Below are positions 1 through 9,273 of a DNA stretch of 64,000 bases, in pieces. Made by a program: the position numbers and the translations under genes. Every line of letters starts with the position of its first letter. Positions within the stretch are counted from its first letter, which is position 1. The stretch lies in NCBI GenBank assembly GCA_018141845.1, contig CP073340.1, forward strand, positions 1,699,001 through 1,763,000, read 5' to 3'. Below the pieces are notes generated by a model. It saw only the letters and a program-made list of their open reading frames with translations. It was not told where the DNA came from and searched no databases. The DNA comes from Lachnospiraceae bacterium oral taxon 096 (GTDB taxonomy: Bacteria; Bacillota; Clostridia; Lachnospirales; Lachnospiraceae).

Positions 1-650
1 ATATCTTTGCTGAGGCAGTCAACACAGCCCGCATGGAAGAGTGCGGAGTTCCAGCTGCAAAGGTAATTTCTGTAGGCGAGCTTGGCGACAGACATGCCAT
101 CACTTTGGAGAGGATTGAGGGACAGACGCTTGAGGAGTTGATGCAGGCACATCCAGAGAAGATGGATGAGTATTTGAATACTTTTGTAGATTTGCAATTG
201 TCTATTCATCAGAAGAATTGCCTACTTTTGACCGATTTGAAGGCAAAGTACAGAAGAATGATTGAGGGCATGACTGACATTGGAGACAACACCAAGTATG
301 AGATTTTGACAAGACTTGATGGTATGAAGAGCCATAACAAGATTTGTCATGGAGATTTCAACCCAAGCAATGTGATTATCACAAAGGACAACAAGGCGTA
401 TGTGGTTGACTGGTCACACACGACAAAGGGAAATGCTTCTGCAGATGCAGCGATGACTTATTTGATCTTTGCACTTAAGGATCAGGCCTTGGCTGATAAG
501 TATCTTGGTTTGTTCTCTGAAAAGAGTGGAATTGAGAAGAAGAATGTACAGATTTGGTTATCCATCGTAGCTGCTGCACAATTGTCAAAGGGCGTAGAGG
601 AAGAGGCAGAGTTTTTGAAGAAGTGGATGGATGTATTTGATTTCCAGTAA
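1..650 (+). CDS. Phosphotransferase of the APH/choline-kinase fold, 5' end missing
   Basis: The reading frame is open from the window edge, so the true start lies outside; the first ATG seen (33) is internal. The visible 216 residues form the C-terminal lobe of a small-molecule kinase of the aminoglycoside phosphotransferase/choline kinase superfamily. The catalytic loop reads HGDFNPSNV (the HxDxxxxN Brenner motif), followed by the metal-binding VDWSH. These enzymes move the ATP gamma-phosphate to a hydroxyl of a small substrate in the cytosol. The substrate cannot be read from this fragment, and a resistance role should not be assumed. A strong terminator follows 29 bp after the stop, so this gene ends its transcription unit. 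Confidence 0.75.
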   Translation, partial: IFAEAVNTARMEECGVPAAKVISVGELGDRHAITLERIEGQTLEELMQAHPEKMDEYLNTFVDLQLSIHQKNCLLLTDLKAKYRRMIEGMTDIGDNTKYEILTRLDGMKSHNKICHGDFNPSNVIITKDNKAYVVDWSHTTKGNASADAAMTYLIFALKDQALADKYLGLFSEKSGIEKKNVQIWLSIVAAAQLSKGVEEEAEFLKKWMDVFDFQ

Positions 651-678
651 TACAGTATTAAGCGATAAATAAATTTTA

Positions 679-711
679 GGGCACAGCCGAGCAATTCGGT
701 TGTGCCTTTTT
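679..711 (+). terminator. Intrinsic terminator after the phosphotransferase gene
   Basis: An 11-bp stem (GGCACAGCCGA with TCGGTTGTGCC, one G-T pair) closes a 5-nt loop and runs straight into five T residues. Confidence 0.85.
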
Positions 712-723
712 GTGAAGAAAAGG

Positions 724-752
724 TTGAATTTAGGATATTTCGGTGCTATACT
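724..752 (+). promoter_or_regulatory. Probable promoter of typA
   Basis: TTGAAT (724-729) and TATACT (747-752) are separated by 17 bp, close to the housekeeping sigma consensus. A second TATACT lies at 755-760. Transcription would start about 45 bp before the typA ATG. Confidence 0.6.
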
Positions 753-804
753 GCTATACTGTTAAGTCGCACACTAGAATATATCATAGGAAGTAGAGTT
801 AATT

Positions 805-2643
805 ATGTTGACAAAGAGAGAAGATATTAGAAATATTGCCATTATTGCCCATGTTGATCACGGCAAGACAACCCTTGTCGATCAGTTGTTGCGCCAAAGT
901 GGTGTATTTCGAGAGAATCAAGAAGTTGTAGAGCGAGTGATGGATTCCAATGACATTGAAAGAGAAAGAGGAATCACCATTCTTTCAAAAAATACAGCAG
1001 TAAGTTATGGTGGGGTAAAGATCAATATTATTGATACCCCAGGACATGCGGATTTTGGTGGAGAAGTAGAGCGTGTTTTAAAGATGGTCAATGGTGTTGT
1101 TTTGGTTGTAGATGCCTATGAGGGAGCAATGCCACAGACAAAGTTTGTATTGAGAAAGGCCTTAGAGCTTGATCTTGATGTTGTTTGCTGTATCAATAAA
1201 TGTGATCGCCCAGAGGCAAGACCAGATGAAGTTGTGGATGAGATTTTGGAGCTCTTGATGGATTTAGATGCCAATGAGCGTCAGCTCGATTGTCCATTTA
1301 TTTTTGCCAGTGCAAGATCGGGCTGGGGAAGATATGATTTGGCGGATACCAATGAGGATATGATCCCATTGTTTGAAACGATTATTCGCCATATCCCAGC
1401 ACCACAGGGAGATCCAGATGCAGCACCACAGGTGTTAATTTCGACCATTGACTTTAATGAGTATGTGGGAAGAATTGGTGTTGGAAAGGTGGATAATGGT
1501 GTTATTCGAGTAAATCAAGACCTCGCATTGGTGAACCACCACGAGCCAGATAAGTTAAAGAGAGTAAAAATTGGTCGACTGTATGAATATGAAGGCTTAA
1601 ATCGCATTGAGGTGCAGGAAGCTGGCATCGGTGCCATAGTGGCAATTTCTGGTATTCCTGATATTCATATTGGAGATACTTTGACTTCACCAGAAAACCC
1701 AGAGTCTATTCCATTTCAAAAGATTTCTGAGCCAACGATTTCGATGAACTTTATGGTCAATGATTCTCCTCTTGCTGGTCAGGAAGGAAAGTTTATTACT
1801 TCAAGACATTTAAGAGATAGACTTTTTAAGGAATTAAATACGGATGTATCTCTTCGTGTGGAGGAGACAGAGTCTGCGGATTGCTTTAAGGTATCTGGTC
1901 GAGGAGAGCTACATCTTTCTGTGTTAATTGAGAATATGCGCAGAGAGGGATTTGAGTTTGCAGTAAGTAAGGCTGAGGTTATCTATCACTATGATGAGAA
2001 TGGCAAGAAGCTTGAGCCAATGGAAAATGCCTATATTGATGTTCCTGATGAGTTTTCAGGTGCAGTTATTCAAAAGTTGACAGGAAGAAAGGGCGAGTTA
2101 AGAGGGATGAGCCCAATGCACAATGGGCATACAAGATTGGAATTTAATATTCCTTCCAGAGGTTTGATTGGATATCGTGGCGAATTTATGACGGATACGA
2201 AGGGAAATGGCATTCTCAATACAGAATTTGATGATTACGGTCCATATAAAGGAGATATGTTCTATAGAAAGACAGGTTCCTTGATTGCCTTTGAAAGTGG
2301 AGAGTCCATTACTTATGGTCTTTTCAATGCACAGGAGAGGGGAACACTCTTTATTGGTGCAGGTGAGAAGGTGTATGCGGGTATGGTTATTGGTAAGAAT
2401 GGAAAGGCTGAAGATGTAGAGATCAATGTATGTAAGACGAAGAAGTTGACCAATACAAGATCTTCAAGTGCAGATGAGGCTCTTCGCTTGACCACACCAA
2501 AGATTATGAGTCTTGAAGAATCTCTTGAGTTTATTGATACAGATGAGCTTTTAGAGGTGACACCAACCAGTCTTCGCATTCGCAAGAAGATTCTTGATCC
2601 GACACTTCGAAAGAGAGCAGCCATTAAGAGTAAGACAATCTAA
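805..2643 (+). CDS. typA: Translational GTPase TypA/BipA
   Basis: A 612-residue ribosome-associated GTPase of the BipA family, which acts in 50S assembly and translation under stress or cold. The length matches the family (about 605-615). The G1 loop AHVDHGKTT is at residues 15-23, the G3 motif [10 protein letters not shown] near 76, and the G4 motif NKCD at 131-134. EF-G-like domains and the BipA-specific C-terminal domain follow, including the [11 protein letters not shown] stretch. The start ATG has AGGAAG about 10 nt upstream. The gene stands alone: terminator hairpins lie before it and after it, and the next genes run leftward toward it. Identification is firm. Confidence 0.96.
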   Translation: MLTKREDIRNIAIIAHVDHGKTTLVDQLLRQSGVFRENQEVVERVMDSNDIERERGITILSKNTAVSYGGVKINIIDTPGHADFGGEVERVLKMVNGVVLVVDAYEGAMPQTKFVLRKALELDLDVVCCINKCDRPEARPDEVVDEILELLMDLDANERQLDCPFIFASARSGWGRYDLADTNEDMIPLFETIIRHIPAPQGDPDAAPQVLISTIDFNEYVGRIGVGKVDNGVIRVNQDLALVNHHEPDKLKRVKIGRLYEYEGLNRIEVQEAGIGAIVAISGIPDIHIGDTLTSPENPESIPFQKISEPTISMNFMVNDSPLAGQEGKFITSRHLRDRLFKELNTDVSLRVEETESADCFKVSGRGELHLSVLIENMRREGFEFAVSKAEVIYHYDENGKKLEPMENAYIDVPDEFSGAVIQKLTGRKGELRGMSPMHNGHTRLEFNIPSRGLIGYRGEFMTDTKGNGILNTEFDDYGPYKGDMFYRKTGSLIAFESGESITYGLFNAQERGTLFIGAGEKVYAGMVIGKNGKAEDVEINVCKTKKLTNTRSSSADEALRLTTPKIMSLEESLEFIDTDELLEVTPTSLRIRKKILDPTLRKRAAIKSKTI

Positions 2644-2656
2644 ATAAAAGGAAACA

Positions 2657-2703
2657 AAAGATGAGTACAAGAAATGAAAAATCATTTTTGCACTCATCTT
2701 TTT
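2657..2703. terminator. Bidirectional terminator between typA and aroA
   Basis: AAAAGATGAGT pairs with ACTCATCTTTT around an A/T-rich loop, with T runs on both strands, in the gap between convergent typA and aroA. It can serve both. Confidence 0.75.
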
Positions 2704-2716
2704 TGTTACATTCTCT

Positions 2717-3988
2717 CTATGAGGAGAGAGAATGTAGGTGTTCATAAAAGTTTGGATAGGAAATCTTTACGCAATCTTTGTCAATGATTGGCAAATCCTG
2801 GCCAATGGCTCTTGAGAGTATGCTAAAAGTCATGGCAATGCGGTGATCTTTATGAGAATCAATTTGTGCAGAGTGAAGAGGATGTTTTCCATGAATAATC
2901 ATACCGTCTTCCGTTTCCTCAATTTGGGCACCCATTTTAGAAAGTTCTTCAACCATCACTTTGATGCGATTGGATTCCTTTACCTTCAGTTCTTCAGCAT
3001 CCTTAATTATAGTTTCACCTTCAGCAAAACAAGCTAAAGCTGCAAGGGCTGGAATTTCATCAATCATTGCAGGAATGATATCACCACCAAAAGTTGCTCC
3101 ATGTAAATTTTGAGATTTTATGTGAAGGTCAGCAATTGCTTCTGTGTCTTCATTTTTTATGGATAGAATCTCAATCTTTCCGCCCATCATTTCAATGGCA
3201 CGAAGGAGCCCATCTCTTGTTGGATTGATGCCGACATTGTGAAGAATAATGTCAGAATTTGGAATCATTAGTGCCGCAACAATAAAGTAAGCTGCTGAGG
3301 AAATATCTCCAGGGACCTCAATATTGCTTGCGAATAGTTCATCTGTGTGGTGGACACTTGCTGTGGTGTCGTGGCAAGAAACATCGGCTCCAAATGCTTT
3401 GAGCATAATTTCTGTGTGGTTTCTTGAAACAGAGGGCTCGATAACAGAGGTTTCTCCCTCAGCGTAGAGACCAGCGAGAAGAATGGCCGATTTTACCTGT
3501 GCACTGGCTACGGGTGAGTGATAAGTAATACCATGCAATGGGCGACCTGTAATTTGAAGTGGTGCACAGCCATTGTCACGGAGACTGGCAATGCTTGCCC
3601 CCATTTGAGTAAGTGGAAGTATAATGCGCTTCATTGGACGCTTTTGAATGGATTCATCTCCAGTGAGGGTAGAAGTAAAGTTTTGACCTGCCAAGATTCC
3701 GCTGATGAGTCTTGTCGTTGTTCCACTATTTCCACAATCAAGAATGGACTTTGGCTTTTTTAATCCTCGCATACCTTGACCTGTGACGGTGACCATACTT
3801 TCTTCTTGGTAGATTTCAATGCCCATTTGTCGAAAACAATGGATGGTGGAAAGACAATCTGCACCTGGCAAAAAGCCTTTGATATGGGATGTTCCCTTGG
3901 CAAGAGAAGCAAACATAACACTGCGATGGGAGATCGACTTATCTCCTGGAATCGTCAACTCTCCATGTAAAGGATTGGTATTATACAT
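2717..3988 (-). CDS. aroA: 3-phosphoshikimate 1-carboxyvinyltransferase (EPSP synthase)
   Basis: AroA joins shikimate 3-phosphate and phosphoenolpyruvate to make EPSP, the sixth step of the chorismate pathway, in the cytosol. The 423-residue protein has both inside-out alpha/beta domains. Visible motifs are GDKSISHR (15-22), GNSGTTTRL (86-94) and RPMKR (117-121). The GNSGTT form is the one usual in Gram-positive, class II-like enzymes rather than the GNAGT of enteric enzymes. The start codon lies 2 bp after the tyrA stop on the same strand, so the two are co-transcribed from the tyrA promoter. Neither chorismate mutase nor other shikimate genes are in the window. Confidence 0.96.
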   Translation of the reverse strand: MYNTNPLHGELTIPGDKSISHRSVMFASLAKGTSHIKGFLPGADCLSTIHCFRQMGIEIYQEESMVTVTGQGMRGLKKPKSILDCGNSGTTTRLISGILAGQNFTSTLTGDESIQKRPMKRIILPLTQMGASIASLRDNGCAPLQITGRPLHGITYHSPVASAQVKSAILLAGLYAEGETSVIEPSVSRNHTEIMLKAFGADVSCHDTTASVHHTDELFASNIEVPGDISSAAYFIVAALMIPNSDIILHNVGINPTRDGLLRAIEMMGGKIEILSIKNEDTEAIADLHIKSQNLHGATFGGDIIPAMIDEIPALAALACFAEGETIIKDAEELKVKESNRIKVMVEELSKMGAQIEETEDGMIIHGKHPLHSAQIDSHKDHRIAMTFSILSRAIGQDLPIIDKDCVKISYPNFYEHLHSLSS

Positions 3989-3990
3989 AA

Positions 3991-5091
3991 TTAACCTCTT
4001 TCAATGATATTGTAGTGATAAGATTTTAGTAGTTTTGCCGCCATATGGCAGTCTTCCACGCCATAGAAGGCAATGCGAAGTGCACCCTCGCCAAGTTCAC
4101 GATTGTGATTAATGCCAATGTTTTTAATGCTGATGGAATTAGCAGCAAGGATGGCAGAAATAATAGAAATGGATCCTGGTCGGTCAGCCACTTGAACAGA
4201 AAAACTGTACTGAGCACTGATGAGTCCTCGGACATTATCGCTGATAGAGTTTCGATAGCTGCGGGATTCTTCAAAGAGCTGATAGACTGTGGATGGGATA
4301 TTATTTTTAATACCATCTCGGATTTTTTTTAGGGAGTCCAAATAAATGTCAAGGACTTTGAGAATGGCCTCGCGATTGGTCTCACAAATTTGTTCCCACA
4401 TAATCGGAGAGGAAGAAGCAATTCGTGTGATATCTTTGAATCCCCCCGCAGCAAGTTGTTTCATTACTCCATTGGAATTATCCGTTTCCTTGACTAGATT
4501 GACCAGTGCAGCAGCAACTAAGTGGGGAAGATGGCTGATTGTTGCGACGGTTTTGTCATGTTCAGCACAATCCATAACAAAGGGAATGGCCCCCATCAGT
4601 TTGGTGAGTGCAGTGAGGGTATCTAAGTCTTTTTCCCTTGTCTTTTTTGTTGGCGTCAGAATATAGTAGGCATTTTCAAGAAGGAGTTCGTCGGAATTTT
4701 CATAGCCTGTCTTTTCTGAACCAGCCATAGGATGTCCACCAATAAAGTTTTTTTCTAGTCCAAGGAGCTTGACACTCTCATGGATGGATGATTTTGTACT
4801 GCCGACATCTGTGATTATGCATTTGGAATGGATAATCGGTTTTAATTTTTCGAGGTACTGAGCATTATATTCCACAGGAGTACATAAAAAGATAAGATCA
4901 CAGTGGGAGAACGATGTATCAATGTCATCGAGAATGACATCGACAATGCCATCCTCCTTGGCCATTTCTAATTTAATATGACTTCTCATATAGGCATAGA
5001 TGGTACAGTCGGGCAATTTATTTTTTAGTGCTTTGGCAATGGAGCCTCCAATTAGACCAAAGCCGATGAAGCCAAAAGTATATTTCTTCAC
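3991..5091 (-). CDS. tyrA: Prephenate dehydrogenase with C-terminal ACT domain
   Basis: TyrA oxidatively decarboxylates prephenate to 4-hydroxyphenylpyruvate with NAD, committing the chorismate branch to tyrosine. Of its 366 residues, about 1-170 form a Rossmann domain opening with GFIGFGLIGGS. The family-specific GGHPMAGSEKTG stretch is near residue 118, and a helical dimerisation domain follows. The last 75 residues form an ACT domain (VADRPGSISIISAIL), which usually gives tyrosine feedback control. The ATG is preceded by AAAAGGAG on the leftward strand. It is the first gene of a tyrA-aroA operon running opposite to its neighbours. Confidence 0.94.
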   Translation of the reverse strand: MKKYTFGFIGFGLIGGSIAKALKNKLPDCTIYAYMRSHIKLEMAKEDGIVDVILDDIDTSFSHCDLIFLCTPVEYNAQYLEKLKPIIHSKCIITDVGSTKSSIHESVKLLGLEKNFIGGHPMAGSEKTGYENSDELLLENAYYILTPTKKTREKDLDTLTALTKLMGAIPFVMDCAEHDKTVATISHLPHLVAAALVNLVKETDNSNGVMKQLAAGGFKDITRIASSSPIMWEQICETNREAILKVLDIYLDSLKKIRDGIKNNIPSTVYQLFEESRSYRNSISDNVRGLISAQYSFSVQVADRPGSISIISAILAANSISIKNIGINHNRELGEGALRIAFYGVEDCHMAAKLLKSYHYNIIERG

Positions 5092-5123
5092 AGTTGTAAG
5101 CTCCTTTTTTATTTTATCAGACC

Positions 5124-5152
5124 ATTATAACATAGAATCTGCGAAATGTGAA
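5124..5152 (-). promoter_or_regulatory. Probable promoter of tyrA-aroA
   Basis: On the minus strand TTCACA (5152-5147) and TATAAT (5129-5124) are 17 bp apart. The start point would fall about 25 bp before the tyrA ATG. Confidence 0.6.
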
Positions 5153-5238
5153 ATATGGAGCAGCTTGACAATTTCCACGACAAAATGTAATTTGAGCACA
5201 ATAATCGTCAAAAAAATTGTATAAAATAAATAAATATA

Positions 5239-5267
5239 TTGAAAAAAAGGGGAAAATTTAGTAAAAT
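5239..5267 (+). promoter_or_regulatory. Probable promoter of the EF-G-like gene
   Basis: TTGAAA (5239-5244) and TAAAAT (5262-5267) are 17 bp apart in a very A-rich stretch. AGAGGAGG follows at 5283-5290, just before the ATG at 5298. Confidence 0.6.
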
Positions 5268-5297
5268 ATAGTCATCACTTTTAGAGGAGGATTTACT

Positions 5298-7409
5298 ATG
5301 AATGTTTATGGAACGCAGCAATTGAGAAACGTTGTGATTTTGGGACATGGTGGTGCTGGAAAGTCAACCGTTGCTGAGGCAATGGCATATGTAACCGGAG
5401 CAATTTCCAAGATGGGCAAAATTTCCGATGGAAATACTATCAGTGATTATGATAAAGAAGAAATAAAGAGAGGATTTTCAATTGCAACTTCAATTATTCC
5501 TGTCGAATATGAGGGCGAAAGTGGAATGGTCAAGGTCAACTTACTTGACACGCCAGGATATTTTGACTTTGTGGGTGAAGTGGAAGAAGCGGTGAGTGCA
5601 GCCGATGCAGCCGTTATTGTCATTAATTGTAAGGCTGGAATTGAAGTGGGAACAGAGCGAGCTTGGGAGATTTGTGAAAAATATAAATTGCCAAGAATTT
5701 TATTTGTCACCAATATGGATGATGATAAGGCCAGTTATCGAGAGCTATTGATTAAGCTCAACACCAAGTTTGGAAGAAAAATTGCACCATTTCATTTGCC
5801 AATTCGTGAAAACGGCAAATTTGTCGGATTTGTCAATGTCGTAAAGATGGAGGGAAGAAGATTTACCAACCTCTCTGACTATGAAAGTTGTGATATTCCT
5901 GACTATGTAGAAAATCATTTAAAAATCGCTAGGGAGTCTTTGATGGAAGCTGTGGCCGAGACAAGCGAAGACTATATGGAGAGATATTTGTCAGGGGATA
6001 ACTTTAGTGATGAGGAGATTTCTACTGCCCTTAGAGAGAATGTTTCTGATTGCTCAATTTTTCCAGTTATGATGGGATCGGGCGTGAATTGTCAAGGATT
6101 TAAGGCATTACTTATGGCCATTGACAAGTATTTCCCATCGCCAGACCACGATGTTTGTGATGGTGTGGATGTCAACACAGGAGAGAGAATTGAGACAAAA
6201 TATAATGCAGATGCACAGCTTTCGATGCGTGTATTTAAGACGATTGCGGATCCATTTATTGGAAAATATTCTCTAGTAAAGGTTTGCACAGGAACACTTC
6301 GCCCTGACAGTACCATCTACAATGTGGCCAAAGAGACAGAGGAAAAGAGCGGAAAAATCTATGTTCTTCGAGGCAAGGAGGCCATTGAAGTTAAGGAGTT
6401 AAGGGCTGGGGACATTGGTGCCATGGCAAAGCTTACAGTGACAGAGACAGGGGATACTCTGGCTCTTCGTGTAGCCCCAATTCTCTATCATAGACCAAAG
6501 ATTTCTGTGCCATATACCTAGCCATATACCTACATGAGATATAAGGCGGTCAATAAAGGAGATGAGGATAAGTTAGCATCAGGTCTGGCCAAATTGATGG
6601 AAGAGGATAAGACATTAAGGGCTGTTGTCGATGCAGAAAATCGACAATCTCTTTTGTATGGCATTGGAGATCAGCAATTGGAGATTGTGGCCAGCAAGTT
6701 AAAGTCAAGGTATAAAGTGGAGATCGCCCTTTCTAAGCCTAAATTTGCCTTTAGAGAGACCATTCGCAATAAGGTTGAGGCAGCAGGAAGATATAAAAAA
6801 CAGTCAGGAGGACATGGCCAATTTGGTGATGTTAAGATGAGCTTTGAGCCATCACATAATTTGGATCAACCATATGTATTTGAGGAGACTGTATTTGGTG
6901 GAGCAGTGCCAAAGAACTATTTCCCTGCAGTAGAAAAGGGAATTGCAGAAAGTTGTCTGAGTGGACCATTGGCTGGATATCCAGTGGTGGGCATCAAGGC
7001 GACCTTGCTCGATGGTTCCTATCACCCAGTTGATTCTTCAGAATTGGCGTTTAAGATGGCAGCAAGTATTGCCTTTAAGGATGGTTTTTTGAGGGCAAAC
7101 CCAATGTTATTGGAGCCTGTGGCAGAGCTCAGTGTAGTTGTGCCAGATAAGTTTACGGGTGATGTCATGGGAGATTTAAATAGGAGAAGGGCGAGAGTGC
7201 TTGGAATGGAATCTGTGGCCAATAAAAAGCAAAATATTCGTGCAGATATTCCAATGTCTGAATTGTTTGGCTACAGCACAAGTCTTCGCTCAATTACGGG
7301 AGGTCTTGGCGAATTTTCGTATGAATTTGCACGCTATGAACAGGCACCAGGAGATGTACAAAAGAGAGAGATTCAAGCAAGAGCTTCAAAGTTAGAAAAA
7401 GAGGAATAG
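5298..7409 (+). pseudogene. EF-G-like GTPase interrupted by an in-frame amber codon
   Basis: Two open stretches in the same frame (5298-6521 and 6534-7409) together give a full-length EF-G paralogue of the kind many clostridia carry beside true fusA. The first half holds the GTPase and domain II: P-loop GHGGAGKS, DTPGYFDF, and a G4 motif reading TNMD where EF-G has NKMD. The second half holds domains III-V. A perfect 12-bp tandem duplication at 6509-6532 adds four codons, and the junction spells TAG (6519-6521). Removing one copy restores an uninterrupted protein of 699 residues, the usual length. The second half has an ATG at 6534 but no ribosome site, so independent translation is unlikely. 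Codon use and conservation look intact on both sides, so the break is recent or is a culture or assembly variant. Confidence 0.85.
6509..6532 (+). repeat. Perfect 12-bp tandem duplication that creates a stop codon
   Basis: GCCATATACCTA occurs at 6509-6520 and again at 6521-6532 without a gap or mismatch. In frame the product reads V-P-Y-T-stop-P-Y-T-Y-M. With one copy it reads V-P-Y-T-Y-M, which fits the EF-G family sequence here. Confidence 0.95.
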
Positions 7410-7435
7410 ACCATAGAAAAAAGATGTGTTATTCT
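7407..7435 (+). promoter_or_regulatory. Possible promoter of the first CAP-protein gene
   Basis: TAGACC (7407-7412, overlapping the preceding stop codon) and TATTCT (7430-7435) are 17 bp apart. The -35 match is only fair. Transcription from here would make a leader of about 214 nt. Confidence 0.4.
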
Positions 7436-7441
7436 TAATGT

Positions 7442-7655
7442 GTCAGCGGCCGACCTTTTAGGTGATGACTTGTAACTGCCAGAGATCCTATCAGGATCTC
7501 ACAGTAGCGTTAGGCCATTTGTAGTTGATGACAAAACAATAAGTTATACCCAATCCGGTGTAAGAGCACGATACTCTACCATAGTTTTTGAAAGGAGGAG
7601 GCGGCTCAACCCCATGGATCTTTTTAGGATCAGGAGTGGGTAAAGTCGCTGAGAC
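7442..7655 (+). promoter_or_regulatory. Structured 5' leader with a stem-loop between SD and start codon
   Basis: The first part can fold as a small three-way junction. GGCC 7448-7451 pairs with GGCC 7513-7516 and encloses hairpins 7453-7463 (ACCT/AGGT) and 7475-7505; the latter has a perfect 7-bp GAGATCC/GGATCTC stem. A further hairpin lies near 7557-7580. The ribosome site AGGAGG is at 7593-7598, 57 nt before the ATG. Between them sits a stem-loop: GCGGCT 7601-7606 with AGTCGC 7644-7649, CCCA 7611-7614 with TGGG 7637-7640, and GATC 7617-7620 with GATC 7628-7631. When folded, it leaves an effective SD-to-ATG spacing of 8 nt. No known riboswitch consensus was recognised. Confidence 0.55.
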
Positions 7656-9215
7656 ATGATGGGAAACAAATTGAAAATGGCACTCTCATCAATTTTTGTG
7701 ATGGGAGTGCTTGTAGGTTCATTCTTATTGGGAAGACCTACACTGATTTATGCCGATATTTCAAGCAATGTTCAAAGACATTCAAAAGAAGAAATTCAGG
7801 CATATTTAAGTGCACATCCATACAATATCGATATGGAAGATGCATACGACATTGCTCCTGATGGCACTAGAGATGTTGCTGGAAAGCTGAGCGAGAGCAC
7901 AGTACAAAATGCACTAAATGAAGTCAATTATTATCGCTATATAGCAGGCGTAAAGGAAGCAAAAGTATTGCCAGAGTATACGGATTTGGCACAAAAGGCA
8001 TCGACGTTAATGATGGCGACAGATACACTTTCTCATGGAAATTATAATCAACCTAATGGGATGAGTGAGACTTTTTTTCAAGAGGCAAAGGCGGCAACAG
8101 CAAAATCCAATATTGCGGTGGGGGCACCCCATTCGATTGCAAAGGCAGTGAAATTGTGGGTTGATGATGACAATGTCAATTCACTGGGGCATCGAAGATG
8201 GGCATTGCACCCAAATATGACAGAAATTGGATTAGGAAGTGCGGGAAAGAGCACAAAAGGCGCTGTTTACAGTGCAATGTATTTTAATTACGGGGAAGGA
8301 ACTACACTTCCTTGGATGGCAACACCCAATTCAAAGTATTTGACATTGCAAATGGACAATAATTTCGTGATTTGGCCAGCACAGAATATGCCAGTGAATT
8401 TGGCACCAAAAGTTTGGTCTGTACAACTGAATCGAAATGTATTTCGACATGGCAATGTTACGATCACAATGAAAAATGTATCGACGGGACAGACACAGAT
8501 TCTTCCGACATCTATGGTGACTTATGATGAAGCATCCTCCTATGGAGATGCCATTGTTTTTCGCCCAAATGTATCAATGAAGGAAGGAGATACTTATGAG
8601 GTCAGCATTAAGGGATTGCTCGATGCGAATACCTTGATGGAAAGTGAGAAACTAGTTTATACAGTTCATTTCTTTGATATGACAAGCACCGCAACACAAA
8701 ATACTTCAAATACCCAGCTAAAGAAGTCAACAATGAATCATATCAAATATCCAACTTCGACTCATGCCTTGGCAACAACAAAGGTGATTTCTGGGCTCAA
8801 TATGAAGCCAGAAAAATCTTTTGTTTGGCAATTTACGAATGGTCGTTGGACACATGATGCTGAAAATGGGCAAATTTTAAAGGACACCTGGTCGTATTTA
8901 TATAATTCTTTCTCTGGAACCAAGGGATGGTTTCGCTTTGGAAAGGATGGAACGATGCTAACAGGTTGGATATTCGATCAAGATGAAAATTGGTATTATT
9001 TAAACCCAGTATCCGATAATAATCTTGGTGTTATGCTCATTGGTTGGCAATGGATTCGCTCGGGCAATATAGAAAAGTGTTACTATTTCAACCCAGTTTC
9101 TGATGGCACAAAGGGAAGGCTATTGACCAATACAAATATTGATGGATACAGCGTCAATGAGAATGGAGAATGGGTTGTCGATGGTATTGTGCAGATAAGA
9201 GAGGTAGCTGAATAA
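7656..9215 (+). CDS. Secreted CAP-domain protein with cell-wall-binding repeats (first copy)
   Basis: A 519-residue exported protein. Residues 1-33 are a signal peptide ending near LIYA. A CAP (SCP/PR1-like) domain spans about 65-245, with SHGNY and GHRRWALHP as the conserved histidine-bearing segments. A beta-rich domain follows to about 345. From about 390 to the end are glycine/tryptophan repeats of the choline-binding or cell-wall-binding type (GWFRF, TGWIF, WYYLN, GWQWI, CYYFN). The protein is likely held non-covalently on the envelope; the CAP function in bacteria is not settled. An in-frame TGA at 7650 fixes the start at ATG 7656 (or 7659), and no ribosome site lies in the usual place (see the leader). 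A paralogue follows at 9552. Confidence 0.85.
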   Translation: MMGNKLKMALSSIFVMGVLVGSFLLGRPTLIYADISSNVQRHSKEEIQAYLSAHPYNIDMEDAYDIAPDGTRDVAGKLSESTVQNALNEVNYYRYIAGVKEAKVLPEYTDLAQKASTLMMATDTLSHGNYNQPNGMSETFFQEAKAATAKSNIAVGAPHSIAKAVKLWVDDDNVNSLGHRRWALHPNMTEIGLGSAGKSTKGAVYSAMYFNYGEGTTLPWMATPNSKYLTLQMDNNFVIWPAQNMPVNLAPKVWSVQLNRNVFRHGNVTITMKNVSTGQTQILPTSMVTYDEASSYGDAIVFRPNVSMKEGDTYEVSIKGLLDANTLMESEKLVYTVHFFDMTSTATQNTSNTQLKKSTMNHIKYPTSTHALATTKVISGLNMKPEKSFVWQFTNGRWTHDAENGQILKDTWSYLYNSFSGTKGWFRFGKDGTMLTGWIFDQDENWYYLNPVSDNNLGVMLIGWQWIRSGNIEKCYYFNPVSDGTKGRLLTNTNIDGYSVNENGEWVVDGIVQIREVAE

Positions 9216-9238
9216 TCTCAAAAAATTGAGAATTATTC
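9210..9238 (+). terminator. Hairpin overlapping the stop codon of the first CAP gene
   Basis: A 12-bp stem with one bulge (GAATAATCTCAA with TTGAGAATTATTC) and an AAAA loop starts inside the last codons. It lacks a clear T tract (TTGAC follows), so termination may be weak. The -35 box of the next promoter begins at the very next base. Confidence 0.4.
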
Positions 9239-9267
9239 TTGACGGTGCAATTTGCTACTGCTATGAT
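9239..9267 (+). promoter_or_regulatory. Promoter of the second CAP gene
   Basis: TTGACG (9239-9244) and TATGAT (9262-9267) are separated by exactly 17 bp. This is a strong match, about 285 bp before the start codon. Confidence 0.65.
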
Positions 9268-9273
9268 TATTAG

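Noticed and set aside
1..650. Aminoglycoside resistance gene
   Set aside because: Only the shared kinase fold is visible. The motifs fit many metabolic small-molecule kinases, and the N-terminal half is missing.
6519..6521. Programmed stop readthrough or recoding (selenocysteine, pyrrolysine) at the amber codon
   Set aside because: The stop lies exactly at the junction of a 12-bp duplication, which explains it fully. UAG does not encode selenocysteine, no pyrrolysine genes are visible, and the family has no such residue here.
7410..7655. Group I or II intron, or known c-di-GMP/c-di-AMP riboswitch, before the first CAP gene
   Set aside because: The stretch is too short for an intron and lacks their core motifs. 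Conserved bases of the known cyclic-dinucleotide riboswitches could not be matched.
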